Positions 8,556 to 17,306 are shown, numbered from the stretch's first letter. The stretch: DNA of 64,000 nucleotides from Candidatus Nitrospira nitrificans (GCF_001458775.1 NZ_CZPZ01000010.1:1-64000); one strand, 5' to 3'. Made by a program: numbers and translations. The notes: generated by a model from the letters alone, not told the origin.

Positions 8556-10190
8556 ATGCGTGTTCGAGCGATATATTGCGTTGCGCTCGGCTTAGCGGGC
8601 TTGCTGTCCGGTACCCTGGAACAAGCCGTCGCAGCCGACGACCTATCAAAAAGAAACAACCTGCATGTGACCAGGCCTCATGCCCCTCGTCATCCGGACG
8701 ATTCGTTTAGTCGCATGTTTCCAGGATTGCCACCCTATGCGCCTCAGACCGATGAGGCGCGAGAACAGGCGAAAAGGCTGGGCGTCAAAGAAGGAATCAT
8801 TGACGCCCAGGATCTGCTCACTGACCCAAAGGAGTCGATTCTCAATCCCGCGGTCCACAGTCCGAACAACGCCGATAATGCCGATATGACGGCAGGCGTG
8901 ACGTTCTTCGGACAGTTCCTGGACCATGACCTCACGCTCGCGTTGAAAGCCCCGATCCTTGAACAAACCAATCCGAGACGAACGACCAACTTTCGCACCG
9001 CTGAATTTGATCTCGACAGCCTGTATGGCAACGGACCCGACCGATCGCCTGAACTGTATGACACCGGCGGCGGCAATATCAAATTCAAGGTCGAAGCCAT
9101 CCCCGGGTCGGAAGCCGTCTCCCGAAAAGGCGCGGCGCGATTCGATCTGCCGCGTGACGCCAACGACAACGCGATCATTGCAGACAGCCGGAATGATGAA
9201 AATGTGCTGCTCAGCCAATTTCATCTGGCCATGCTGAAGTTTCATAATGCCGTGACCGATCGTATCCTCAAAGATCCGACGTTCGCCAACCGTTCCGACA
9301 AGGACGTCTTCAACGAAGCTCAACGTCAAGTGCGCTGGCATTATCAGTGGATCATCGTCAACGAATTCCTGCCGATGACCATCGGGCAAGAGCGAGTCAA
9401 TGATATTCTTCGTAACGGGACCCGTTTCTACAACGTCACCGATCGCAATGAGGACGGGTTATTGAGGAACGCGATTCGTGAACCGTTGATTCCGGTCGAG
9501 TTCGCCGTGGCAGCCTATCGGTTCGGGCATTCCCAGGTGAGGCCCAGTTACCGGGTCAACTTCGGGGCGGCTCCGGGCAACGAGTTCTTCGCCTTCGTCT
9601 TCGATGACTCCGCCGATCCCAATGATCCGGACCCCAATGACATGCGAGGCGGAAAACGCGCAGCCCGTCGCTTCGTCGACTGGCAAACCTTCTTCGATTT
9701 TGGGGATGGGAACGTGCGTCCCAACAAAAAAATCGACACCAAGCTCTCCACTCCGTTGATGCATCTCCTCGGATCGCGTGGACCGGCGCCCGGCATGCCA
9801 TCGGACGGCATCCAGTCGCTGGCTTCTCGTAATCTCATGCGGCATGTCAATTTCGGTATCCCCTCGGGGCAAGCTATCGCGCGCGTGATGAATGCCCGAG
9901 TCCTGAGTCCGGCACAACTCGCGGAATTGGCGCCCTTCGGCATGGAGAAGAGTACCCCGCTCTGGTATTACATCCTGAAGGAGGCGGAAGTCTTCGAGAA
10001 CGGACGCCGATTGGGACCTGTGGGAAGTCGCATTGTCGGCGAAGTGTTCATCGGCTTATTAAGAGCCGACAGAGACTCCTACCTGTCGGCAAACCGGAAC
10101 TGGAAACCGACCTTGCCGTCCGCAAAAGCAGGCGATTTCGAGATTACTGATTTACTGAACTTCGCCGGTGTCGTTCCTCCGCTGAACTAA
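8556..10190 (+). CDS. secreted haem peroxidase, animal peroxidase superfamily
   Basis: This 544-aa protein has an N-terminal signal peptide that probably ends near AVAADD, so it is exported. It carries the peroxidase-cyclooxygenase signatures: GQFLDHDLTL with distal His124, a calcium-loop-like DLDSLYG, the conserved Arg212 region SRNDENVLLSQFHLAMLKFHN, and proximal His325 in YRFGHSQVRPSY. Bacterial members use hydrogen peroxide to oxidise halides or small organic substrates; which substrate applies here is unknown. The start is fixed by TAGGAGGAG directly upstream. A perfect hairpin lies just after the stop codon, before a convergent sigma-factor gene. Confidence 0.93.
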   Translation: MRVRAIYCVALGLAGLLSGTLEQAVAADDLSKRNNLHVTRPHAPRHPDDSFSRMFPGLPPYAPQTDEAREQAKRLGVKEGIIDAQDLLTDPKESILNPAVHSPNNADNADMTAGVTFFGQFLDHDLTLALKAPILEQTNPRRTTNFRTAEFDLDSLYGNGPDRSPELYDTGGGNIKFKVEAIPGSEAVSRKGAARFDLPRDANDNAIIADSRNDENVLLSQFHLAMLKFHNAVTDRILKDPTFANRSDKDVFNEAQRQVRWHYQWIIVNEFLPMTIGQERVNDILRNGTRFYNVTDRNEDGLLRNAIREPLIPVEFAVAAYRFGHSQVRPSYRVNFGAAPGNEFFAFVFDDSADPNDPDPNDMRGGKRAARRFVDWQTFFDFGDGNVRPNKKIDTKLSTPLMHLLGSRGPAPGMPSDGIQSLASRNLMRHVNFGIPSGQAIARVMNARVLSPAQLAELAPFGMEKSTPLWYYILKEAEVFENGRRLGPVGSRIVGEVFIGLLRADRDSYLSANRNWKPTLPSAKAGDFEITDLLNFAGVVPPLN

Positions 10191-10208
10191 TCCCACGATG
10201 GGGACATT

Positions 10209-10240
10209 GAGGGGCGCCCTCGGAATGGGGGGCGCCCCTC
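10209..10240. terminator. bidirectional hairpin between peroxidase and sigma-factor genes
   Basis: GAGGGGCGCCC and GGGCGCCCCTC form a perfect 11-bp GC-rich stem around a 10-nt loop. It lies between two convergent stop codons, where a terminator is expected. No strong T-run follows on either strand, so it could instead be an mRNA-stabilising hairpin. Confidence 0.55.
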
Positions 10241-10256
10241 GAAGGATGATGTATTG

Positions 10257-10877
10257 TCACGATACTGCCGGTGTGCCGGATCGCTTCGGATTCAGGCAGG
10301 AATCACCTTCCGTACGAGATTGATAGTCGATCACGCCTCCCCGGCGATCCAGTTCGATCAAACAGCAATCATCAAGCATCTGTTTGAGCCGCGCTCGCCC
10401 TCGTTGCACCCTGGATTTCATGCCGGACAGGGAAATGCCCATCTGTTTGGCCGCGGCCTGTTGAGTCAGCCCCTTGAGCTCCACGAGGATGATCGCTTCG
10501 CGATAGTCCCGCGGCAATCGTTCGATCATGGGGCGAAGACAACCGGCGAGTTCCGCGCGAAGCTCCGCAGCACCGCCGGTCGTTTCAAGGATTCTCGAAC
10601 CGTCGTTCAATACTTCAAGTTTTGAGCTCAACCCAGCCGGGACCTCTCGCAGTCTTTCTGGTTTCCGATAATGATCGATGATCGCGTTTCGCGTGATTTG
10701 ATAGATCCATGAGACCAACCGGCACGGATCGTTGACCGAGTCCATCTGCCGATGGGCCCGCGCAAACACCTCTTGCAGAATATCATCGACATGCCCGTGA
10801 TCGTTCACCCGCTTGGCGATAAAAGCACGGAGACCATCATGCACGAGTTGCCAGAGTTCTTCCGTCGTCTTCGTCAT
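10257..10877 (-). CDS. ECF-type RNA polymerase sigma factor, SigZ-like
   Basis: From the ATG at 10877 the protein is 206 aa. Region 2 is seen in DDILQEVFARAHRQMDSVND and SWIYQITRNAIIDHYRKPER, and region 4 in LPRDYREAIILVELKGLTQQ and AAKQMGISLSGMKSRVQRGR. The C-terminal extension beginning CCLIELDRRGG is typical of the SigZ subgroup. It directs polymerase to an unknown regulon. The gene starts inside the 3' end of the upstream ArsI-like gene, overlapping 41 bp, so the two are probably translated together. Longer starts at 10901 and 10952 exist but lack a better ribosome binding site. Confidence 0.88.
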   Translation of the reverse strand: MTKTTEELWQLVHDGLRAFIAKRVNDHGHVDDILQEVFARAHRQMDSVNDPCRLVSWIYQITRNAIIDHYRKPERLREVPAGLSSKLEVLNDGSRILETTGGAAELRAELAGCLRPMIERLPRDYREAIILVELKGLTQQAAAKQMGISLSGMKSRVQRGRARLKQMLDDCCLIELDRRGGVIDYQSRTEGDSCLNPKRSGTPAVS

Positions 10878-11364
10878 GACAGTTTCTTTCTCCACCGGCA
10901 TCCATACGGTACTGCTCCAGCTCAGATGCTGCAAGGGCCGGCTCAGAAGCACCTGCCTTCTTGGGCAGACAGCAGCCTGTTTGACCGAGTGGTCCGGTGA
11001 CCTCTAATTGCTCATGAATGGTAAAGATCTCCCAAGCATTGCCGTCAGGATCAGTAAACCAGAGTTTATCCTGTCGGGCAAAGCAACAGGCTATGTTGTC
11101 CTCGACTCGCTCAAGTATGCCTTCATATTGCAACCGGGCCTTCCACTCAGCGATTTCTTCGACTGTCTCGACCTCAACTCCCAAGTGACCCACGGAGCTC
11201 ACCTCCCCGGTGGACGACACCAGCGAAAAGTTCAGCGCCGGTTTCATTAAGTCAAACTTGGCATAGTCGGCCACCTGCTTTTGCGGCTTCACGCCAAATA
11301 CCTTTTTATAGAACGTCACCGATTTGGACACATCATGGACATCGAGAGAAATATGGGGACGCAT
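10837..11364 (-). CDS. VOC-family metalloenzyme, ArsI/CadI-like
   Basis: The start at 11364 follows a perfect AAGGAGG ribosome binding site, giving 175 aa. The fold is a single VOC (glyoxalase/extradiol dioxygenase) unit with probable metal ligands His4, His60 and Glu112 and a vicinal pair Cys93-Cys94 in EDNIACCFARQDKLWFTDPDG. In characterised ArsI proteins the same Cys pair holds trivalent organoarsenicals while Fe(II) and oxygen cleave the C-As bond; CadI members bind cadmium. A second CC (TGCCLPKK) lies in the tail. Its overlap with a SigZ-like gene suggests joint metal- or stress-linked control. No ArsR, ArsM or ArsB gene is nearby. Confidence 0.82.
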   Translation of the reverse strand: MRPHISLDVHDVSKSVTFYKKVFGVKPQKQVADYAKFDLMKPALNFSLVSSTGEVSSVGHLGVEVETVEEIAEWKARLQYEGILERVEDNIACCFARQDKLWFTDPDGNAWEIFTIHEQLEVTGPLGQTGCCLPKKAGASEPALAASELEQYRMDAGGERNCHDEDDGRTLATRA

Positions 11365-11548
11365 GGGAACCTCCTTCTTATAGAGTGGCGGGTCATTTCG
11401 CACTCATCTCTATAGACGGAGAAGCCCTGAAAAGGACGCACCGTTGAAAAGGGAAAGCGTAACTGGCTATCGTGAGACAAAGGCGAGTCGGTAGAAATGG
11501 CTTAGGGGAGCGGCCACGTTAATTAGAGTGCCTATTTGATTACTTGGC

Positions 11549-12127
11549 TTACGCCCGCGTCTTGGCGAAGCAGCCGTTGAGATGGTCGTCTACCATACCA
11601 ACCGCCTGCATGAAGGCATACGTGATGGTGCTTCCTACGAAACGGAACCCGCGTGTCTTGAGATCTTTTGAGAGCGCATCACTCTCCGGGCTTGTGGCCG
11701 GCACATCGGCCATCGTTCGCCGGCGATTCAGCTTTGGCTTTCCACCGACAAATCGCCAGACATATCGATCGAAACATCCGAATTCTCCCTGCACCGCGAG
11801 AAAAGCCTGCGCATTCGTCACCGCCGCATCGATCTTCAACCGATTGCGGATAATGCCGGGATCGTTTAATAATTGTTTCTGTTTGTTGGCTGTGAACTTG
11901 GCAACTTTAGTAGGATCAAACCCAGCAAAAGCCTTTCGATAGCCCTCGCGGCGCTTTAAAATGGTGTCCCAAGTCAAACCGGCCTGCGCCCCTTCGAGTA
12001 GCAGCATTTCAAAAAGCCGACGATCGTCATGCACTGGTCTCCCCCACTCCCGATCGTGATACTGAATCATGTGCGGTTTATCACCGGCCCAGGAGCACCG
12101 AGTCAGTGATTTTTTCTGAATAGACAT
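11549..12127 (-). CDS. tag: DNA-3-methyladenine glycosylase I
   Basis: This enzyme removes 3-methyladenine from alkylated DNA to start base-excision repair. From the ATG at 12127, which follows GGAAGG, the protein is 192 aa, close to the family norm. It has the family start RCSWAG and YHDREWGRPVHDD, the core LLLEGAQAGLTWDTILKRRE, and the C-terminal DHLNGCF whose His and Cys complete the structural zinc site with the N-terminal Cys and His. A longer start at 12220 would run into the neighbouring gene and is not needed by the family. Confidence 0.95.
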   Translation of the reverse strand: MSIQKKSLTRCSWAGDKPHMIQYHDREWGRPVHDDRRLFEMLLLEGAQAGLTWDTILKRREGYRKAFAGFDPTKVAKFTANKQKQLLNDPGIIRNRLKIDAAVTNAQAFLAVQGEFGCFDRYVWRFVGGKPKLNRRRTMADVPATSPESDALSKDLKTRGFRFVGSTITYAFMQAVGMVDDHLNGCFAKTRA

Positions 12128-12209
12128 CGCCCAGCCTTCCGTAGACTCTATGGCAGCTGACATAGAGGTGAGAGTAACGGATCTTCGTTTTATTGCTCCT
12201 TTGCCACTG

Positions 12210-12608
12210 CTATATACCACTTCTCGGCTTCATTCTCCCGAAATCAGTCCTTACAGGATGCTTGAGCGATCGGTTTGAATCAAAGATCCGCTCTTTCGAT
12301 CCGTCCCGCACGAATACCACCCAGTGCCAGCATGATTGACCTTGTTCACGATGCCACTTGATGGCAAGCAACGCCAGATCGGGTAGATTGTTCCATGAAT
12401 GAAAGGGCCGCTCTGTCGAAGCTGGGCGTAACCGATATTTCCGAAGAAGGCGGCGTACATGAGCTGTCTTGGACCAGAGGCGACGATCCGTCGCAAAGAT
12501 GCAGAGTCGATTGGCGGCCTGTTGGGCCTGCCGATAGGACACACCGGCTATGGCTGCCACAGCAGCAATGCCGCAACCAGTCCGTTCCAATTGAACAATA
12601 GGTTTCAT
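12210..12608 (-). CDS. peptidase C39-like / papain-like small protein
   Basis: This 132-aa protein resembles the C39 (bacteriocin-processing) peptidase fold. It has a conserved Gln-Cys start (QLERTGCGIAAVAAIAGVSY, Cys12), then His95 in CWHWVVFVRDG and Asp110 in IFDSN, giving a plausible Cys-His-Asp triad. No transporter domain, signal peptide or bacteriocin precursor is present, so a free-standing cytoplasmic peptidase or binding protein is more likely than bacteriocin export. Its ATG overlaps the stop codon of the upstream DUF488 gene by ATGA, implying translational coupling. Confidence 0.7.
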   Translation of the reverse strand: MKPIVQLERTGCGIAAVAAIAGVSYRQAQQAANRLCIFATDRRLWSKTAHVRRLLRKYRLRPASTERPFHSWNNLPDLALLAIKWHREQGQSCWHWVVFVRDGSKERIFDSNRSLKHPVRTDFGRMKPRSGI

Positions 12609-13030
12609 GATTTATCTGTCTTTTTCTTTTCGATCGTGGGGATTGTTTTCTTCCTTCTTGAGGCGGGTTTGCGTGAAGCGATTTGTTTCACTAGATAGCT
12701 CTGAAGCGCGACGGCCTGGTTGTGTTGTTCGTCCTTGGCAGAATAAAGGAGCGTCACAGGGTCGGTCTTGGCCCGTGCTTTGATCGTTGAGATGAGTGCC
12801 GTCTTCTTTTTCAGTTCGGCGTGGTAACGGTGTTGAAATTCCGACCACCGGCCAGGATCGTGGTTGAACCATTTGCGGAGAGCTGTCGAAGGGCCGATAT
12901 CGCGAAGCCAAAGATCGATATGCGCGTCCTCTTTCGACAAGCCCCGCGGCCAGAGCCTATCAACCAGGACGCGGAAGCCATCGGCCTTGGCCGCCGGTTC
13001 ATAGACACGCTTGACGAGGACCTTACCCAT
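12605..13030 (-). CDS. DUF488 family protein
   Basis: This 141-aa protein matches the YeaO/DUF488 family: VKRVYEPAAKADGFRVLVDR followed by LWPRGL, then WLRDIGPSTALRKWF, and VTLLYSAKDEQHNQA. The family function is not established. The C-terminal 25 residues are Lys-rich and may contact nucleic acid, which is inference. The start at 13030 sits 6 bp after the stop of the aldo/keto reductase gene, and the stop overlaps the next ATG. So 13875-12210 looks like one operon, perhaps including tag. Confidence 0.88.
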   Translation of the reverse strand: MGKVLVKRVYEPAAKADGFRVLVDRLWPRGLSKEDAHIDLWLRDIGPSTALRKWFNHDPGRWSEFQHRYHAELKKKTALISTIKARAKTDPVTLLYSAKDEQHNQAVALQSYLVKQIASRKPASRRKKTIPTIEKKKTDKS

Positions 13031-13035
13031 AGTCA

Positions 13036-13875
13036 CTACAGGCCGATGGTTTCGATCTGTCGGATTTCCTCCGAGAGCAAGGTGAAACGATCTGCTTGCA
13101 GGTCTTCTTTCATGTGCTGAGGATTCGTCGTGCCGGTCAAGGGCAGCATGCCGACCTGTTGGGCAAAGCGGAACACGATTTGGGCCAGGCCGGTCCGATA
13201 TTTGGCCGCCAGAGCCTGCAAGGCAGGTTCGGCAAAGATCCCGGAATTGGCGGTGAGGAGTGAGAACCCCTGGTATATGATCTGGTTGGCTCGGCAGACC
13301 TCCCGCACCTCTGCATCCCACCCGAACGCCGCGTAGCAGCGGTTCTGCACCACCATCGGCTTGTGTTTGGCTTTCATGCAGAGCAAGGTCAGTTGTTCAG
13401 CCGAGACATTGCTCACCCCGATGATCTTCGTCTTGCCCGCGTCATAGAGAGACTCAATCGCGGCCCAGACCTCCCAATCATCAGCCCCTAAGCCTCGTCG
13501 TGAATAGGGGCCATGCAGTACATACGAGTCGAGATAGTCCGTATGGAGATGCGTGAGAGAGCCGGCGAAAGATTGCCGTACCTGCATGGTGATAGCCGCG
13601 CTCGCATCATACGGCAGACGATGGTCCTGGCCGTTGACAGATGTGAACTTCGTTTGCAGAAACAGCTTGTCGCGGGTGATGCCCTGTTTCGCGAGTTGCA
13701 CAAGCGCTTCTCCCACCCGTGCCTCGTCGTAATGGACGAGTTGATTGGCCGTATCGATCGCGGTGAACCCAGCTTCAACCGCTTGCAGTACCAGTCCGGT
13801 CGTGGCCACTTTCTTCCAGGCCGTGCCGTACATGAAGGAGGGAATGGACACATGATTGTACGTGGTCAATGACAT
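13036..13875 (-). CDS. aldo/keto reductase
   Basis: This NADPH-dependent oxidoreductase of the AKR superfamily is 279 aa from the ATG at 13875, which follows GGGAG. It has GFTAIDTANQ (Asp41), a HYDE motif whose Tyr49 is the likely catalytic acid, LQTKFTS with Lys76, and YVLHGPY with His121. The spacing between Asp41 and Tyr49 is longer than in the usual DTAxxY pattern. The C-terminal cofactor segment QVGMLPLTGTTNPQHMKEDL is normal. The substrate is unknown. It leads the run DUF488, C39-like and perhaps tag. Confidence 0.92.
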   Translation of the reverse strand: MSLTTYNHVSIPSFMYGTAWKKVATTGLVLQAVEAGFTAIDTANQLVHYDEARVGEALVQLAKQGITRDKLFLQTKFTSVNGQDHRLPYDASAAITMQVRQSFAGSLTHLHTDYLDSYVLHGPYSRRGLGADDWEVWAAIESLYDAGKTKIIGVSNVSAEQLTLLCMKAKHKPMVVQNRCYAAFGWDAEVREVCRANQIIYQGFSLLTANSGIFAEPALQALAAKYRTGLAQIVFRFAQQVGMLPLTGTTNPQHMKEDLQADRFTLLSEEIRQIETIGL

Positions 13876-13905
13876 TGGAGCATCTCCCATGAATTCTCCT
13901 ACCAT

Positions 13906-14133
13906 ATCTGGTTCACGCCGGCGGTCTCAACGTGAGAATTGATGGAATGTGATGACCCTATGGGCACCGCAGCATGATAGAGTCGGCCCAACTTCTTGAT
14001 TCCAATGGGAAACGCTAAGACTGAGAATCTCGCTCTATTGTTTTTCGAACACGCAGGGGCATAGCAAGGGGGTGGAAGGCCTACGCCGAACCGACGCAAG
14101 GCTTCCCCTTCCCTTTCTTTCGCTCTCTATCCG
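13906..14133. other. intergenic region upstream of the aldo/keto reductase gene
   Basis: This 228-bp stretch should hold the promoter of the aldo/keto reductase operon and the 3' end of the TPR gene transcript. I see no RNA gene, repeat or convincing small reading frame in it. Confidence 0.4.
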
Positions 14134-15825
14134 TCAAAATCTCGATGCCGTCAGCGTCACGTCCGTGCCTGCCCACGCACGGTGGAAGCGCGCTTCCGCA
14201 GCGGCCGCCTCATTTTTCTTCCCCTGCGCCCGGAGTGTCTGCGCGAGCCCAAACAGAGACCAGCCGTTCTCAGGGAAGCGACGGAGGTCTTCGCGATACA
14301 CCTTCTCAGCCTCGGCATTTTGTCCCGCTTTCAACAGCGCGGCGCCGAGTGAGTGCCGAATCGGGTAGTACCACTTGGGCGGTTCAAAATAGAGTCCCCC
14401 GTCCTCGATCTTGGCCGCCTCTCGGAAGTGGTTGATACCTGCGTCGAGGTCGCCGCGTCGAATCGCGATCTCCCCGGACAGCGCGTGTACGGCGATCGAG
14501 AGCGAGGTCTTGCCTTCAGCACCTTCGGGCGTCGCGGCATCGGCCGCCGTCACCGTGTCGAGCGCGGCTTGCGCTTCCTCCCACTCTCCCTTGGCTGCAT
14601 GCGCCACGCCCCGGGCATAGTAGGCCATGGCGTATGAGAAGCGGATGTCCTCCGGTGGAAGTGGTGCGGCAAGCACCTCGTCCCATTTCCCGAATGTTGT
14701 GAGCGTGAGCGCATGGTATGGCAGCATTTCCTGCAGCATCCCGACCTGGCGCGCGGCGTCGAGGTTCACCTTGGTAGTGAGTGTATCGGCCGCCTCGATC
14801 GCCTGGGCACTGCGCCCCGCCATCGTGGAAGCGAAGGCGAGGAAGTGGATGTTGTGCGGGTAGTACGCGAGCGGATAGACGCCCATCGGGCGCTGCCCTT
14901 CGATGAATACCTCGTCGGTGTGGATGGCGTGGTGGTTGGCCTGCACAGCATCGTTCCATCGTCCGACGCGGATGAAGATGTGCGCGGGCATGTGGACCAT
15001 GTGTCCCTCGCCCGGCATAAGCTGAGCAAGCCGTTCGGCACATGGCACTGCAGCCTTCGGGTTCACCGCTTCGACGGCGTGGATGTAGTAATGACACGCG
15101 CCGGGGTGATTGGGATTGCGAGAGATGACACTTTCGAGCTGGCGTACGATTTCCTTGGTGCCGGGGTAGGGAGTACCGTTGGGTTGCCAGTAGTTCCAGG
15201 GGCGGAGGTCCATCAGCGACTCGGCATACAGGGTCGCGGCGTCGAGATCCTTGGGGTATGTCTTGGCGACCTGCCCCATCGCGCGCGAATACGCCGTGTC
15301 CAAGCGGACACGGTCGGCTGGTGGGTCCGCCTCGTAGCGCTGCGCGAGCGCCTCGATGTACGCGCGCTCAGGCGCCGCGGCGTGAGACTTGAGCGCCAGC
15401 GCTTTTTGAACCGCCGTGTAGGCGGCGATTCCACTTGCCGAGTCCATGGGGGCGTTGACATGCGGCCCATAGGCGAGCGCGATCCCCCAGTAGCACATGG
15501 CACAGGTGGGATCGAGCTCTGCGGCACGAGTGAACGAGCGGATCGCTTCCGCGTGATTGAATCCGTAGACGAGTCGCAGACCCTGATCGAAGTACTGCTG
15601 TGTGGCCGGGACTCGCGTGGAGATGCGTTTGTGGTGGGAGCCAAGGTCCGTGTAGAGGGGGACCGTGTCAGAAAGGGTCCTCGGCGGCGTGGGCGTTTCC
15701 GGCAACTCTGTGCCCGAGCTGGGAGCGGCACAGGCCAGCAAAACAGCCGTGGTGAATCCGATGATATGGGCGGACATCATGGCGTGCCGCCGTCCAGTCA
15801 ACGCGAGCGATCCTAATAGTTTCAT
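14134..15825 (-). CDS. tetratricopeptide-repeat lipoprotein
   Basis: This 563-aa protein starts with a strong AAGGAGG site and a signal sequence ending in a lipobox-like LLAC with Cys32, so it is probably a periplasmic lipoprotein. TPR-type units run through most of the chain, for example HAEAIRSFTRAAELDPTCAM near the N-terminus and a final LLKAGQNAEAEKVYREDLRR. Several His-Tyr-rich motifs (CHYYIHAVEA, HMVHMPAHIFIRVGRWNDAV) are characteristic of a subfamily found in soil bacteria. No enzyme domain is recognised, so it is probably a binding or scaffold protein. The gene uses more CGC/GCG codons than its neighbours, a possible sign of transfer. Confidence 0.85.
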   Translation of the reverse strand: MKLLGSLALTGRRHAMMSAHIIGFTTAVLLACAAPSSGTELPETPTPPRTLSDTVPLYTDLGSHHKRISTRVPATQQYFDQGLRLVYGFNHAEAIRSFTRAAELDPTCAMCYWGIALAYGPHVNAPMDSASGIAAYTAVQKALALKSHAAAPERAYIEALAQRYEADPPADRVRLDTAYSRAMGQVAKTYPKDLDAATLYAESLMDLRPWNYWQPNGTPYPGTKEIVRQLESVISRNPNHPGACHYYIHAVEAVNPKAAVPCAERLAQLMPGEGHMVHMPAHIFIRVGRWNDAVQANHHAIHTDEVFIEGQRPMGVYPLAYYPHNIHFLAFASTMAGRSAQAIEAADTLTTKVNLDAARQVGMLQEMLPYHALTLTTFGKWDEVLAAPLPPEDIRFSYAMAYYARGVAHAAKGEWEEAQAALDTVTAADAATPEGAEGKTSLSIAVHALSGEIAIRRGDLDAGINHFREAAKIEDGGLYFEPPKWYYPIRHSLGAALLKAGQNAEAEKVYREDLRRFPENGWSLFGLAQTLRAQGKKNEAAAAEARFHRAWAGTDVTLTASRF

Positions 15826-15918
15826 GACAACCTCCTTGTAAGTTTCGAATCGTGAAATAGGTCCATCATCTGCTGGATATCTGGATATATGAGTGCAAAG
15901 TCCAACTGATTAACTCTC

Positions 15919-16269
15919 CTAGATTCCCTTCAGCGCATGGGTGCCATGTGTAACCGCCCCACCCGCCCGCAACGCCGCCGCGACCAGAACGCACTCCGCA
16001 ATTTCCTGATCGGAAGCCCCCCATTCACGTGCCTTGTTGGCATGGATGTCGATACAGTACGGACACTGCGTCGTGAAAGCGACACCCAGTGCGATAAGCT
16101 CCTTGTATTTTCCCGGTATCGCGCCCTCGGCCAGCGCCGCTTTATCGAAGGCCACGAATGCTTTCATGGCTTCCGGCGCATGAGTGGCCAGCAACTTCAG
16201 CCTGCTCACATTGCTCAACTCGTACAAACCCGTTTCCCGTTGATCATTGACTGCATTCGGCTGTGTCAT
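15919..16269 (-). CDS. carboxymuconolactone decarboxylase / AhpD-like protein
   Basis: This 116-aa protein belongs to the CMD/AhpD alpha-helical family. It carries the redox motif CPYCIDIH with Cys69, Cys72 and His76, the signature of AhpD-type alkylhydroperoxidases. That supports a thiol-based peroxidase or disulfide reductase role rather than decarboxylation. A good AAAGGAG precedes the ATG. It follows the methyltransferase gene by 23 bp on the same strand, so the two form an operon divergent from an AraC-type regulator. Confidence 0.9.
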   Translation of the reverse strand: MTQPNAVNDQRETGLYELSNVSRLKLLATHAPEAMKAFVAFDKAALAEGAIPGKYKELIALGVAFTTQCPYCIDIHANKAREWGASDQEIAECVLVAAALRAGGAVTHGTHALKGI

Positions 16270-16292
16270 GTCAGACTCCTTTAATAACTGTG

Positions 16293-17114
16293 TTAGAGGC
16301 GGATTCCGATCACTTCCAGATACTCGGCATAGACCGCTGTACTCTCGCCATCAGCCCGATTATGGGCAGACCACAAGGCTTCAAGTTCTTGACGCAGTCG
16401 GCTGCGGCCGAGCTCGTCGAGCGAGGCAAATGCCTGATGAGTCGGTCCATAGTAGAGCCGAAAGAATTCCACCACCTCCGACGGTGGAAAAGGGTAGCTG
16501 AAAAGGTACTGCCGCTTCGTGAGGCTAAGTTCCGAGAGTCCGTGGCTAAGCCGCTCACGCACCGTCAACTCATCACCCCACAGGACCGGCGACGGCATGC
16601 CGGACGGTGCAATGAACTTCGACACAGTCTTGAACTTCTGCCCGACGAATCCCTGCGGCGTCCAATTGGCCATGGCGATGATGCCGCCCGGCACGCAGAC
16701 ACGGAGCAATTCTTGGGCAACCAGCTGAGGCCGCGGGGCGAACATGGCGCCGATCAGACTTACTACTGCGTCGAACGTTCCGATTTCGAACGGCAGCGTT
16801 TCGGCGTCGGCTTGTTCGAACCGCGCCTGCAGCTTTTCAGCCTTAGCTCGAACCTGTGCCCGCTCGATCCAATTCTCCGCGATGTCCACACCAACGACAT
16901 CGAGCCCATCCCGCGCGGCCATGAGCGCCAGTTGGCCGGACCCGCACCCGACGTCCAGCAGTCTCGATCCAGGCGCCAGTACGAGTCGGTCATAGAACTC
17001 ACGAGCCCCGGCTTCCATGGAGCGCGAGAACCGATCGTAGTTGCCGGCCGACCACATCGCCTTGAGACGAGTCTTCATGCCACTTTCTTCCGCTGTCATT
17101 GTACTGATTGTCAT
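16293..17114 (-). CDS. class I SAM-dependent methyltransferase
   Basis: This 273-aa protein has the SAM-binding motif LLDVGCGSGQLALMAA (motif I, Asp54 onward), the acidic residue in DVVGVDIAENW and the post-motif GTFDAVVSLIGAMFAPRPQL. The overall pattern resembles UbiE/Coq5-type and arsenite-type methyltransferases, but it lacks the cysteines that would point to ArsM. The substrate is unknown. GAGGAGGGAG precedes the ATG. The short divergent region to the AraC gene (192 bp) suggests that regulator controls it. Confidence 0.9.
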   Translation of the reverse strand: MTISTMTAEESGMKTRLKAMWSAGNYDRFSRSMEAGAREFYDRLVLAPGSRLLDVGCGSGQLALMAARDGLDVVGVDIAENWIERAQVRAKAEKLQARFEQADAETLPFEIGTFDAVVSLIGAMFAPRPQLVAQELLRVCVPGGIIAMANWTPQGFVGQKFKTVSKFIAPSGMPSPVLWGDELTVRERLSHGLSELSLTKRQYLFSYPFPPSEVVEFFRLYYGPTHQAFASLDELGRSRLRQELEALWSAHNRADGESTAVYAEYLEVIGIRL

Positions 17115-17306
17115 AATCTCCCTCCTCGATAATCGATAGTTGCGTCAGTTCGCCTCCTGTCTGCACCCACCTTAGCCGATGCCCCCAAGCGCGTCTTTGC
17201 CGTCCGTCTGGCTCTCTTATCATCGGCATGCTAAGCTGCGCCTTCGTTTATCCGAGCGTCCGCCCGGATTAGCTCACGCGTTCTTTTTCCGCCTCTGGGA
17301 ATCGAT

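Noticed and set aside
12210-12608. C39-like gene considered as part of a bacteriocin export system
   Set aside because: There is no ABC transporter, no double-glycine precursor and no immunity gene nearby.
14713-15816. 367-codon plus-strand frame opposite the TPR gene
   Set aside because: The minus-strand gene has a signal peptide, repeats and a strong ribosome binding site; the plus frame has none of these.
16293-17114. Methyltransferase considered as arsenite methyltransferase (ArsM), given the ArsI-like gene 5 kb away
   Set aside because: The cysteines required by ArsM are not present in the expected places, and the two genes are not linked.
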